Below are positions 1 through 6,623 of a stretch of DNA of 19,603 nt, one piece after another. The stretch is taken from contig CAYFNI010000040.1 of assembly GCA_964344495.1 (NCBI GenBank), forward strand, positions 1-19,603, read 5' to 3'. The notes under the pieces are model-generated. The model was not told the DNA's origin and did not search any database. It worked only from the letters and a program-made list of their open reading frames with translations. Position numbers and translations under genes: made by a program. Every line of letters starts with the position of its first letter. Positions within the stretch are counted from its first letter, which is position 1. This DNA comes from UBA6136 sp964344495. GTDB taxonomy: Bacteria; Pseudomonadota; Gammaproteobacteria; Methylococcales; Methylococcaceae.

Positions 1-2
1 CT

Positions 3-143
3 GAAGACGACGCCAAGATCCAGGACTACAACTACGAAGCCACCAAGCTGTCCATCAAGCGCGCCGTTGCTGGCGAGCCGAAGGCAGCTGACGTTGTGAA
101 GCAGAAGGGTCAGGTCGAGCACCCCTTCGCCGCTCACAAGTAA
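3..143 (+). CDS. fae: Formaldehyde-activating enzyme (Fae), 3' end only
   Basis: Only the last 46 codons and the TAA are present; the gene enters from the left edge. The reading frame encodes a tail with the segments DDAKIQDYNYEATKLSIKRA and, at the end, HPFAAHK. From memory this closely matches the C-terminus of Methylobacterium Fae (DDAKIQKYNYEATKLSI...HPFAA). Fae is a cytoplasmic enzyme that condenses formaldehyde with tetrahydromethanopterin to methylene-H4MPT, the entry step of the H4MPT formaldehyde oxidation route. The H4MPT/methanofuran-type biosynthesis genes that follow support the call. A strong terminator starts 11 bases after the stop, so this transcript ends here and the next genes are separate units. 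The N-terminal catalytic part lies outside the window, so its integrity cannot be judged. Confidence 0.88.
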   Translation, partial: EDDAKIQDYNYEATKLSIKRAVAGEPKAADVVKQKGQVEHPFAAHK

Positions 144-154
144 GAGGCGACGCC

Positions 155-197
155 AAAACCGCTACGCCGGCGCTGTGCTGGTGTAGCGGTTTTTTTT
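155..197 (+). terminator. Rho-independent terminator of fae
   Basis: A 14-bp stem (155-168 paired with 180-193, one G-T wobble) closes an 11-base loop. The GC-rich core ACCGCTACGCC is followed on the 3' side by eight consecutive T (190-197). It lies just after the fae stop and faces the end of the minus-strand HisA-related gene. The A-run at 155-158 gives only a short T-run in the opposite direction, so it may also slow transcription from the right, but less well. Confidence 0.9.
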
Positions 198-227
198 GGC
201 CTGAATTCAGGCGCCAGCGCCGTATGC

Positions 228-926
228 TCAGTCAGGGTTTTGGAGTCTCGCGGCCAGCCGATCCGGACTTAGCCCGCCGTGATGCAGGGCACTGGCCACC
301 AGCACCCCGGCTGCGCCGATGGCCTGCAACTGATCCAGATCGTCATCCCGGCGGACCCCGCCCGCGACCACATACTGCCGGCCTGGACACATCCGGATGA
401 AGCGCTCCGCCATCCCCTTGTCGGGTCCATCGAAGCTGCCCACCCGGGACAAATTCATCAGAATGACCCGCTCCGGCCACAACGCCGGACGTGCCAGCAG
501 GCTGGGCGGCCCCAGCAACACGCCATCGCGAAAATCCAGCGATAGAATGAAACCGGTGGGCTGACACGCCAAGCTCGCGAGTGTCGCCTCCGTCAGAGAC
601 TCGCTGCCGATGATGGGCACCACGCCGGCCAGCGCCTGAGGCCACTGCGCGACCGGCTGGCCGCAATCCAGCCAGAACGTGATTGCGGGAAAGGCCTTGA
701 CCAGACCGTCCACCAAGGCAAACTGGGGCGTCTTGCCCATCAACCCATCGAGATCAGCGACATAGACCGTGCGGAAGCGGGCCAGTCCAAGCAAACCCGC
801 CAGCACGGATCGAGGCTCTGCATCAGGGCTGAGCGGCGATTGCAGGGGCTGGTACTGGTCGCGCTGCCCGCGGCGTGCATGAACCACCTGACCGTCCATG
901 AGATCAATGACTGGAATGATGTCCAC
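228..926 (-). CDS. HisA-related TIM-barrel protein of the C1 cofactor cluster
   Basis: A 232-residue protein resembling HisA, the ProFAR isomerase of histidine synthesis. Its beginning, DIIPVIDLMDGQVVHARRG, is the typical HisA strand with Asp8; YVADLDGL lies near 55-62, Asp131 is in ILSLDFRDG, and a C-terminal phosphate loop VVAGGVR lies near 186-192, followed by GVLVASALHHGG. The GGG phosphate loop expected near residues 80-90 in HisA is replaced by FWLDCGQ. Related HisA-like proteins of unknown role occur in methanogens and alongside H4MPT genes of methylotrophs. I therefore read it as a cofactor-pathway enzyme, not the histidine enzyme; the exact reaction is unknown. The GTG at 926 is chosen because homology starts there; the open frame continues far upstream but only as a shadow of the divergent gene. 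True HisA is the alternative. Confidence 0.8.
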   Translation of the reverse strand: MDIIPVIDLMDGQVVHARRGQRDQYQPLQSPLSPDAEPRSVLAGLLGLARFRTVYVADLDGLMGKTPQFALVDGLVKAFPAITFWLDCGQPVAQWPQALAGVVPIIGSESLTEATLASLACQPTGFILSLDFRDGVLLGPPSLLARPALWPERVILMNLSRVGSFDGPDKGMAERFIRMCPGRQYVVAGGVRRDDDLDQLQAIGAAGVLVASALHHGGLSPDRLAARLQNPD

Positions 927-939
927 AACTTTGGAACCG

Positions 940-1944
940 ATGCGAATACTGGTCTTCGAATATATCACCGCCGGCTGTCTGCCCGGGGATCCCGCGCCCG
1001 AACTGATCCGCGAGGGTGACGCCATGCTCAAGGCGCTGCTGGCGGACTGCTGCGAACTGCCCGACGTCCGCCTGCTGTCGATCCGCGACGCGCAACTGGC
1101 CGATACCGCCCCCGCGCATCCATCGCTGGAATGGCGGTTCACCACGACTGATCGGCCGCCCCTTGAAGGCCTGATGACCGCTCTGAACGAGGTCGATGCC
1201 GTGTGGCCGATCGCGCCGGAAACCGACGGCGAGCTTGAGCGGCTCTGTGAACGGATCGAGGCGTTCGGCGTTCCCCTGCTGACGACCGGCGCGGCCGGGG
1301 TCCGTATCGCCGCCAGCAAATACCGCACCCTGCACACGCTGGCACAAGCCGACATTCCCGTCGTCCCCAGCCGGCTTATGGCCGCCACGGATGCCCTGCC
1401 AGAGGACCCGCCACTGGTGGCCAAACCCGACGATGGCGTCGGCTGCGAAGGCATCCGTCTGCTCCGCACGGCCGCCGACCGGCACGCATTCCGCTCCCAC
1501 ACGCCCGCGGGCCTGTGGGTGATCCAGCCGCTGCTGGATGGCACTGCGCTCAGCCTGTCCGTTCTGTTCGCCCACGGACAGGCGAGGCTGCTCAGCGTCA
1601 ACCGTCAACAGATCGAGATCCAGGCAGATACCTTCGTGCTGACGGGCTGCGTGGTCAATGCCGTGCCTGACCACGCTGGCACCTTTGCCGAACTCGCGTG
1701 CGACATCGCGTCCGCGATGCCAGATCTCTGGGGCTATGCCGGCGTCGACCTGATCCAGACGCCGGACGGCGTGTTTGTACTTGAGATCAACCCGCGCCTG
1801 ACCTCGTCCTACCCCGGCCTTAAACGGGCGCTGGGCCTCAATCCGGCGCGGCTGGTCATCGACCTCTGGCAAACCGGCACTTTGCCCGCGCCCATCGCAC
1901 GCCCGCTGCGCCCGGTCGAAACCCGCTGGAGCATGCCGGCATGA
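940..1944 (+). CDS. ATP-grasp ligase, MfnD-like (tyramine/tyrosine-glutamate ligase homologue)
   Basis: A 334-residue ATP-grasp protein. It starts MRILVFEYITAG, like archaeal MfnD, which ligates glutamate to tyramine in methanofuran synthesis. Later come a nucleotide-contacting strand PPLVAKPDDGVGCEGI (about 158-175), WVIQPLLDG, and the metal-binding end of the fold, GVFVLEINPRLTSSYPGL (about 275-292). Methylotroph methylofuran carries tyrosine and a poly-glutamate tail, so a glutamate ligase fits the pathway; the substrate here is inferred. The ATG at 940 is preferred over the in-frame ATG at 898 because the family starts with MxILVFEY and a GGA stands 7 bases upstream. The gene starts only 13 bases from the divergent HisA-related gene and overlaps the next gene by ATGA. 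I use no gene symbol because the activity is unproven. Confidence 0.83.
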   Translation: MRILVFEYITAGCLPGDPAPELIREGDAMLKALLADCCELPDVRLLSIRDAQLADTAPAHPSLEWRFTTTDRPPLEGLMTALNEVDAVWPIAPETDGELERLCERIEAFGVPLLTTGAAGVRIAASKYRTLHTLAQADIPVVPSRLMAATDALPEDPPLVAKPDDGVGCEGIRLLRTAADRHAFRSHTPAGLWVIQPLLDGTALSLSVLFAHGQARLLSVNRQQIEIQADTFVLTGCVVNAVPDHAGTFAELACDIASAMPDLWGYAGVDLIQTPDGVFVLEINPRLTSSYPGLKRALGLNPARLVIDLWQTGTLPAPIARPLRPVETRWSMPA

Positions 1945-3005
1945 GCGTGCAGATCATGGGCTGGGATATCGGTGGTGCACACCTCAAGGCGGTCGGGCTT
2001 GACGCCGCAGGCCGCATCGCCTTTGCCCGTCAGGAGGCCTGCCCCCTCTGGCGCGGGCTTGACCAGCTGGATGCCGCGCTGGATCGCATCCTGGCGGCGC
2101 TGCCGGGTCCTCGGCCGAGCTGTCACGCGGTCACCATGACGGGTGAACTGGCCGACCATTTCCCCAACCGCAGCGCCGGCGTACTTGCCCTGACCGAACG
2201 CATGCAGCACCGGTTCGCAGGGGTGCCGGTGTGGCTCTTCGCCGGTGTGCATCGGCTGCTGCCGGCCGAACAGTTGTCCGAAGCCGATACCCTGCGGGTG
2301 GCGTCAGCCAATTGGCTCGCCAGCGGCCTGTGGGTGGCGCAACGCCATCCTGCGGCGCTGTTCATCGACGTCGGCAGCACCACCGCCGATCTGTTGCCGA
2401 TCGCCAACCATACGCCGCAACACCGCGGCTATACCGATAGCGAGCGAATGCGGCACGATGAGCTGGTCTATACCGGCGTCGCCCGCACCCCCGCCATGAC
2501 AGTAGCCGAGCGTGTGCCACTGGGCGGGCACTGGGCGCCAGCGATGGCAGAGGTGTTTGCCACCACTGCCGATATCTATCGGCTGACCGGGGAACTGCCC
2601 GAGCCGGGTGATCAGTTTCCGGCCGCGGATCAGGGCGCCAAGACCGCTGCCGGCAGCCGTCAGCGCCTGGCCCGACAATTCGGCCATGATGCCGAGGACT
2701 TTGACGACCGGGACTGGGCAGCGCTGGCGTTGTATCTGCGCGAACGCCAACTCATGCGCCTGCGCGAGGCGGTCGAGGTGCAGCTGTCGCGCGGATTGAT
2801 CGGCCCGCACGCACCCCTGGTCGGGGCGGGCATCGGACGCTTTCTGATCGAAACACTGGCCCTGCGCCTGCAGCGGCCGTATGTGGACTTTGGTACCTGC
2901 TTTGATGCGGTGCCGGACGCGACGGATTTCGTCGCCGCAGATTGCGGTCCGGCGGCAGCAGTGGCTAGACTAGCCCTTCAGCAGTCAACCGGATGTACCC
3001 CTTGA
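1941..3005 (+). CDS. H4MPT-linked C1 transfer pathway protein, MfnF-like (hydantoinase/ASKHA fold)
   Basis: A 354-residue protein with two phosphate-type motifs of the actin/hexokinase fold: WDIGGAHLKAVG at the N-terminus and FIDVGSTTADLLPI near residues 135-148. This pattern marks the hydantoinase-A-like family found only with H4MPT/methanofuran genes. The archaeal member MfnF joins the furan pyrophosphate to the tyramine-glutamate moiety to form the core of methanofuran. The same coupling in methylofuran synthesis is the natural inference here. It starts at ATGA inside the stop of the ATP-grasp gene and ends at TGATG with pabB, so translation is probably coupled on both sides. It has no signal peptide or membrane segment and should be cytoplasmic. 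Family assignment is firm; the reaction is inferred. Confidence 0.85.
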   Translation: MSVQIMGWDIGGAHLKAVGLDAAGRIAFARQEACPLWRGLDQLDAALDRILAALPGPRPSCHAVTMTGELADHFPNRSAGVLALTERMQHRFAGVPVWLFAGVHRLLPAEQLSEADTLRVASANWLASGLWVAQRHPAALFIDVGSTTADLLPIANHTPQHRGYTDSERMRHDELVYTGVARTPAMTVAERVPLGGHWAPAMAEVFATTADIYRLTGELPEPGDQFPAADQGAKTAAGSRQRLARQFGHDAEDFDDRDWAALALYLRERQLMRLREAVEVQLSRGLIGPHAPLVGAGIGRFLIETLALRLQRPYVDFGTCFDAVPDATDFVAADCGPAAAVARLALQQSTGCTP

Positions 3006-4408
3006 TGATGCGTCTCCAGGAGCTTCCCTATTTTGAGGACAGCGCCGCCCTGTTTCTGCCCTGGGCCGATCGCCGCTGGTCGGTGTTTCTGGACAGCGGT
3101 TTCCCGCACAGCCGCCAAGGCCGCTACGATATCCTGGCCGCCGATCCAGTCCAGACCCTGGTTACCCGGGGCGGGCTGACCGAGATCCGCGAGGGCTCGA
3201 CCACGCGCCTGTCACCCGACGACCCCTTCTCCCTGATTCAGGCCGCGTTGGGACCGGTGACCAAACCCCTGCGCGACCTGCCATTCTGCGGCGGGGCCAT
3301 CGGCTATTTCGGCTATGACCTCGCGCGCCGGCTGGAAAAATTGCCGGAACACGCCGTTGACCGCGAGAACCTGCCGGACATGATGGTCGGCCTGTATGAG
3401 TGGTGCGTGATCGTCGACCATGTCGAACGCCGCAGCTATCTGGTGGGGCAGGACCGGAGCTCTTCGCTGGAGCAGCGCTGGCCGCATCTGGTCAAGGCCT
3501 TCAGCCAGATTCAGACACTCGGCTGGCAGCAGGACGATTTCGAAACGCTGGCGGAGGTCACGGCCAATTTTAGCCGGGAGGGCTACGCCGAGGCTTTCCA
3601 GCGGGTCCAGCGCTACATTGCCGAAGGCGACTGCTATCAGGTAAATCTGGCGATGCGCTTTTCGGCGCCATGCCGGGGCAACCCCTGGGTGGCCTATCAG
3701 TATCTGCGCACCTACAACCCGGCGCCCTTCAGCGCTTACCTCAACTATCCCTCGGTGCAAGTGCTGTCCTCTTCACCGGAGCGCTTCATCAAGGTGGCGC
3801 AGGGCGAGGTCGAAACCAAGCCGATCAAGGGTACCCGACCCCGCACCCAGGATGTCGTGACCGATGCCATGCAGGTACTTGAACTCAAGGACAGCCTCAA
3901 GGACCGGGCCGAGAACCTGATGATCGTCGATTTGTTGCGCAACGATATCGGCAAGAATTGCGAGCCGGGTTCCGTCCACGTGCCGCGCCTGTTCGAGATC
4001 GAAAGCTATGCGACGGTGCATCACATGGTCAGCACCATCCGCGGTCGACTCGCCAGCGGTCAGGGCCCGATGGACCTGTTGCGCGGCTGCTTTCCCGGCG
4101 GGTCGATCACGGGCGCGCCCAAGATCCGGGCGATGGAAATCATCGAGGAACTCGAACCCGACCGTCGGGGGCTGTACTGCGGATCGATCGGCTATGTGGG
4201 TTTTGATGGCCACATGGACAGCAACATCGCCATCCGCACGCTGGTGCACTCCGATCAGCAGATGCGGTTCTGGGCCGGCGGCGGGCTGGTTGCAGACTCG
4301 GAGGTCGAACAGGAATATCAGGAGTGCCATCACAAGGCGGCGGCCTTGCTGCACCTGTTGGATCAATTCCGCAGCCGCGGCGACCGTGCCCGCTCTCTGG
4401 GTCGTTAA
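3005..4408 (+). CDS. pabB: Aminodeoxychorismate synthase component I (PabB)
   Basis: A 467-residue chorismate-utilising enzyme that aminates chorismate to aminodeoxychorismate, the precursor of p-aminobenzoate for folate and for the pterin-aryl part of H4MPT. The chorismate-binding fold shows SSPERFIKV, ETKPIKGTRPR, GCFPGGSITGAPKIRAMEII and SIGYVGFDGHMDSNIAIRTL. PIKGT (its Lys is about residue 275) is the PabB signature; anthranilate synthases usually have PIAGT. An N-terminal domain with RYDILAADP and GGAIGYFGYD precedes it. No glutamine amidotransferase domain is fused, so a separate PabA is needed. The ATG at 3005 overlaps the previous stop as TGATG; an in-frame ATG at 2993 would add four residues, and neither has a clear Shine-Dalgarno. 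Being embedded among H4MPT/methanofuran genes suggests it is dedicated to C1 cofactor supply. Confidence 0.92.
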   Translation: MMRLQELPYFEDSAALFLPWADRRWSVFLDSGFPHSRQGRYDILAADPVQTLVTRGGLTEIREGSTTRLSPDDPFSLIQAALGPVTKPLRDLPFCGGAIGYFGYDLARRLEKLPEHAVDRENLPDMMVGLYEWCVIVDHVERRSYLVGQDRSSSLEQRWPHLVKAFSQIQTLGWQQDDFETLAEVTANFSREGYAEAFQRVQRYIAEGDCYQVNLAMRFSAPCRGNPWVAYQYLRTYNPAPFSAYLNYPSVQVLSSSPERFIKVAQGEVETKPIKGTRPRTQDVVTDAMQVLELKDSLKDRAENLMIVDLLRNDIGKNCEPGSVHVPRLFEIESYATVHHMVSTIRGRLASGQGPMDLLRGCFPGGSITGAPKIRAMEIIEELEPDRRGLYCGSIGYVGFDGHMDSNIAIRTLVHSDQQMRFWAGGGLVADSEVEQEYQECHHKAAALLHLLDQFRSRGDRARSLGR

Positions 4409-5015
4409 GCTCGGCGGCAGTTTCTACGCCGGCGATACCTTGCCCCAGTGGCTGGCTGCGCTGGCACGGGGTCCGCGGGTGATCGTGCCCGGCGGCGGAC
4501 CGTTCGCCGATGCCGTTCGGGCGGCTCAGCAGCGCTGGCGCTTTTCCGATGCCACCGCCCATGCGATGGCGGTGACCGCCATGGGCCAGTTCGGCCGGAT
4601 GTTGCAGGGCCTGTGCCCAGACCTCCTGATCTGTCGCCGGGTGCAGGACATCGACCCCGCGCTCTCCGACGGCCGTGCCGTGGTCTGGGTGCCGGAGTTG
4701 GACGAGCTCCGCGGGCCCGCCATTGTCGAATCCTGGACCATGACGTCGGACAGTCTGGCGGCCTGGCTGGCCGGGGTGCTCGACGCCGGGCAGCTGCTGC
4801 TGGTTAAATCCGCTCCCGTGCCGGCGGGAACGCTCTCGGTCCCGGCGGCCGTGACGGCGGGACTCGTCGATGCGGCGTTGCCCCGCGTGCTGGCCGGCAG
4901 CACACGGCCGGCGTGGCTCTGCAGTGCGGAGCAGCATGATCGACTGGCCGCAGGCTTGCGGGTACCGGATCAGGTGTTCACCCGACTGATGCCCGACGCC
5001 ATGTCCCAACCATAA
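4386..5015 (+). CDS. Amino acid kinase-fold protein, MfnE-like
   Basis: A 209-residue protein starting at GTG 4386 and overlapping the end of pabB by 23 bases. The start is placed there because the fold begins at once with LWVVKLGGSF, the amino-acid-kinase nucleotide motif with its Lys, followed by RVIVPGGGPFADAVR. The long open frame further upstream is only a shadow of pabB. Near the middle, SWTMTSDSLAAWLAG matches the conserved TSDS segment of a subfamily found with H4MPT genes. In methanogens the related MfnE phosphorylates (aminomethyl)furan methyl phosphate to the pyrophosphate used by MfnF. With MfnD-like and MfnF-like proteins in the same operon, that role in methylofuran synthesis is likely but not shown. 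No membrane segment is seen. Confidence 0.82.
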   Translation: MPALWVVKLGGSFYAGDTLPQWLAALARGPRVIVPGGGPFADAVRAAQQRWRFSDATAHAMAVTAMGQFGRMLQGLCPDLLICRRVQDIDPALSDGRAVVWVPELDELRGPAIVESWTMTSDSLAAWLAGVLDAGQLLLVKSAPVPAGTLSVPAAVTAGLVDAALPRVLAGSTRPAWLCSAEQHDRLAAGLRVPDQVFTRLMPDAMSQP

Positions 5016-5029
5016 TCGGAACTACTGCC

Positions 5030-5263
5030 ATGTCCATACGGGTACGCTATTTCGCCAGCTTGAGAGAAACACTGGGACGGATCGAAGAGCACTTGTCTGC
5101 CGACGGCATCGCCACCGTGACAGATGTCTGGAAGGCGGTCGATGCCGGCCGGCCCTTGCCGGATCAGCTCTTGTGCGCCGTAAACATGGAGTATGCCCAC
5201 GCCACTACCCCGGTCCGGGATGGCGATGAGGTGGCCTTTTTTCCCAAGGTCACGGGAGGCTGA
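5030..5263 (+). CDS. moaD: Molybdopterin synthase sulfur carrier subunit (MoaD)
   Basis: A 77-residue ubiquitin-fold protein. It starts MSIRVRYFASLRETLG and ends DGDEVAFFPKVTGG. The terminal Gly-Gly is the residue pair that is adenylated and turned into a thiocarboxylate, which donates sulfur to precursor Z (cPMP) in molybdopterin synthesis. It lies 14 bases after the kinase-fold gene and 3 bases before moaE, so it may be co-transcribed with the C1 cofactor operon. No strong ribosome binding site is visible before its ATG, which fits coupling to upstream translation. Molybdopterin is used by formate dehydrogenase among others, so the linkage to C1 oxidation is plausible but not specific. A ThiS role is unlikely because moaE follows. 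Confidence 0.92.
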   Translation: MSIRVRYFASLRETLGRIEEHLSADGIATVTDVWKAVDAGRPLPDQLLCAVNMEYAHATTPVRDGDEVAFFPKVTGG

Positions 5264-5266
5264 GCG

Positions 5267-5701
5267 GTGATCGAGTTGCGGGAAACACCGTTCGAGCCTT
5301 ATGCCGAAGTGCTGCGACATCAAGCCGGGGCTTCTCTGCGGGCCGGACAGTACGGCGCCACCAGCATTTTTGTCGGCACCATGCGCGACTTCAACGAGGG
5401 CAACTCGGTCACCCGCTTGTGGCTGGAGCACTACCCCGGCATGACGGAACGTGAACTGGGCCGCATCGTCGATGAGGCCCGGACACGCTGGCCGGTGCTA
5501 GAAACGCTGGTCATCCACCGCGTCGGCGAGGTGTATCCCGATGAACCCATCGTGCTGGTAGCCGTCTGGTCGGCTCACCGCGCAGCGGCGTTGCAGGCTT
5601 GCAGCTTCCTGATCGAGGCGCTGAAGCACCGGGCGCCGTTCTGGAAGAAAGAATCACTGGCCAGCGGCAACCGCTGGGTCGAAACTAATACCCCCGGCTG
5701 A
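5267..5701 (+). CDS. moaE: Molybdopterin synthase catalytic subunit (MoaE)
   Basis: A 144-residue protein with the MoaE layout: GATSIFVGTMRDFNEG near residues 29-44, LEHYPGMTERELGRI near 54-68, LVIHRVGEVYPDEPIVLVAV and, at the C-terminus, FLIEALKHRAPFWKKE. The lysines of the last motif belong to the active site. It works with MoaD to insert two sulfurs into cPMP, giving molybdopterin in the cytoplasm. The start is GTG at 5267, supported by GGGAGG ten bases upstream inside the moaD end. Other moa/moe genes are not in the window. The family call is secure. Confidence 0.93.
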   Translation: MIELRETPFEPYAEVLRHQAGASLRAGQYGATSIFVGTMRDFNEGNSVTRLWLEHYPGMTERELGRIVDEARTRWPVLETLVIHRVGEVYPDEPIVLVAVWSAHRAAALQACSFLIEALKHRAPFWKKESLASGNRWVETNTPG

Positions 5702-5777
5702 CGGCCTTGCCGATGCCGGTTGCCCGATTGCCCGCTTTCCATTCAAACTCTGTCGTCTTCCACAGCGAGGTCCGCGT

Positions 5778-5993
5778 ATGCCCCATGAACCCGCCTATCA
5801 GATGCTCGAGATCGTCGGCACCTCCAGCCTGAGCAGTGATGATGCCATCCGCAATGGCCTTGAAAAGGCCGCCCAAGCCCGCCACCCGGTCGACTGGTTT
5901 CAGGTGGTGGAAACTCGAGGGCAGGTCCGCGGTGGCAAGGTGACACAATTTCAGGTCATCATGAAGGTCGGGATGCGGCTGGATCAACCGTAA
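5778..5993 (+). CDS. Dodecin family flavin-binding protein
   Basis: A 71-residue protein that fits bacterial dodecin along its full length. QMLEIVGTSSLSSDDAI opens the first strand and helix, and DWFQVVETRGQVRGGKV and QFQVIMKVGMRL form the remaining strands. Trp40, with Gln57 and Gln59 in the last strand, corresponds to the region where dodecins stack and hold flavin pairs. Dodecins form hollow 12-mers that store or buffer FMN, riboflavin or lumichrome in the cytoplasm. The ATG follows GAGG at a normal distance. It has 76 bases upstream without a clear promoter and stands alone between moaE and dsbB. The ligand is not predictable from sequence. Confidence 0.9.
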   Translation: MPHEPAYQMLEIVGTSSLSSDDAIRNGLEKAAQARHPVDWFQVVETRGQVRGGKVTQFQVIMKVGMRLDQP

Positions 5994-6031
5994 CCGTTGC
6001 CCCTGTTTGCATACTTAGAATGGAGTTGTCG

Positions 6032-6526
6032 ATGGACAAGCTGAGTGCCCGCCAGTGGTTTCTGCTGGGCTTTCTGTTCTGTGCCGGTCTGCTGTTGACC
6101 GCACTTTATTTCCAGTTCGCAAGTGGACTGGAACCTTGCCCTTTATGCATTTCGCAACGGCTGATGATTCTTGCCGTTGCCCTGGTGATGCTGGCGGCTG
6201 TCCTGCACAACCCCGGCGCCCGCGGAATCCGCGCCTATGCGCTGCTTGGCGGTTTCACCGCGCTGGCGGGTGCCGGCATTTCCGGCCGCCATGTCTGGAT
6301 TCAGCATCTGCCGGCCGACGAGGTCCCGGCTTGCGGCCCCGGCCTGTCCTACATGTTTGAGTATTTTCCGCTGTCCGATACCCTCAAGGCGATGCTCTCG
6401 GGGACCGGCGATTGCGCCAAAGTGGACTGGACTCTGCTGGGATTGAGCATGCCGGCCTGGGTTCTGCTCTGCTTCCTGGGGCTCGCTGCACTGAGTTTTG
6501 CTCAGCTTCGCCATTCGCGGCGTTGA
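6032..6526 (+). CDS. dsbB: Disulfide bond formation protein B (DsbB)
   Basis: A 164-residue inner membrane protein with four predicted helices. It reoxidises DsbA in the periplasm and passes electrons to quinone. The first periplasmic loop has LEPCPLCISQR (Cys36 and Cys39), and the second loop has Cys101 (VPACGPG) and Cys128 (GTGDCAKVDW). These positions agree well with E. coli Cys41, Cys44, Cys104 and Cys130, so both redox pairs are intact. The ATG at 6032 is chosen because GGAG lies 7 bases upstream; an ATG at 6020 would add MELS but has no such site. It shares a strand with dodecin (38-base gap) and phoR but I see no functional link between them. Confidence 0.94.
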   Translation: MDKLSARQWFLLGFLFCAGLLLTALYFQFASGLEPCPLCISQRLMILAVALVMLAAVLHNPGARGIRAYALLGGFTALAGAGISGRHVWIQHLPADEVPACGPGLSYMFEYFPLSDTLKAMLSGTGDCAKVDWTLLGLSMPAWVLLCFLGLAALSFAQLRHSRR

Positions 6527-6623
6527 ACGACCCCGCCCACTGGTTGATGTGCTGTTTGCCCCTACGCCCGCTCTCCCGGCCATCGCCTGATCGCTAACCT
6601 GACTCGCCCCACGTTCCCCCGTC

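Noticed and set aside
927..1601. The long upstream extension of the HisA-related frame on the minus strand
   Set aside because: Homology begins at the GTG at 926. The extra residues are Ser/Arg-rich antisense of the ATP-grasp gene and do not resemble a domain.
904..1872. A 322-codon minus-strand frame over the ATP-grasp gene
   Set aside because: It has no recognisable fold and lies wholly over a well-supported gene.
4008..4385. Upstream extension of the MfnE-like kinase frame into pabB
   Set aside because: The extra residues are an out-of-frame, Arg/Ser-rich reading of pabB; the kinase fold starts right after the GTG at 4386, so this is not a PabB-kinase fusion.
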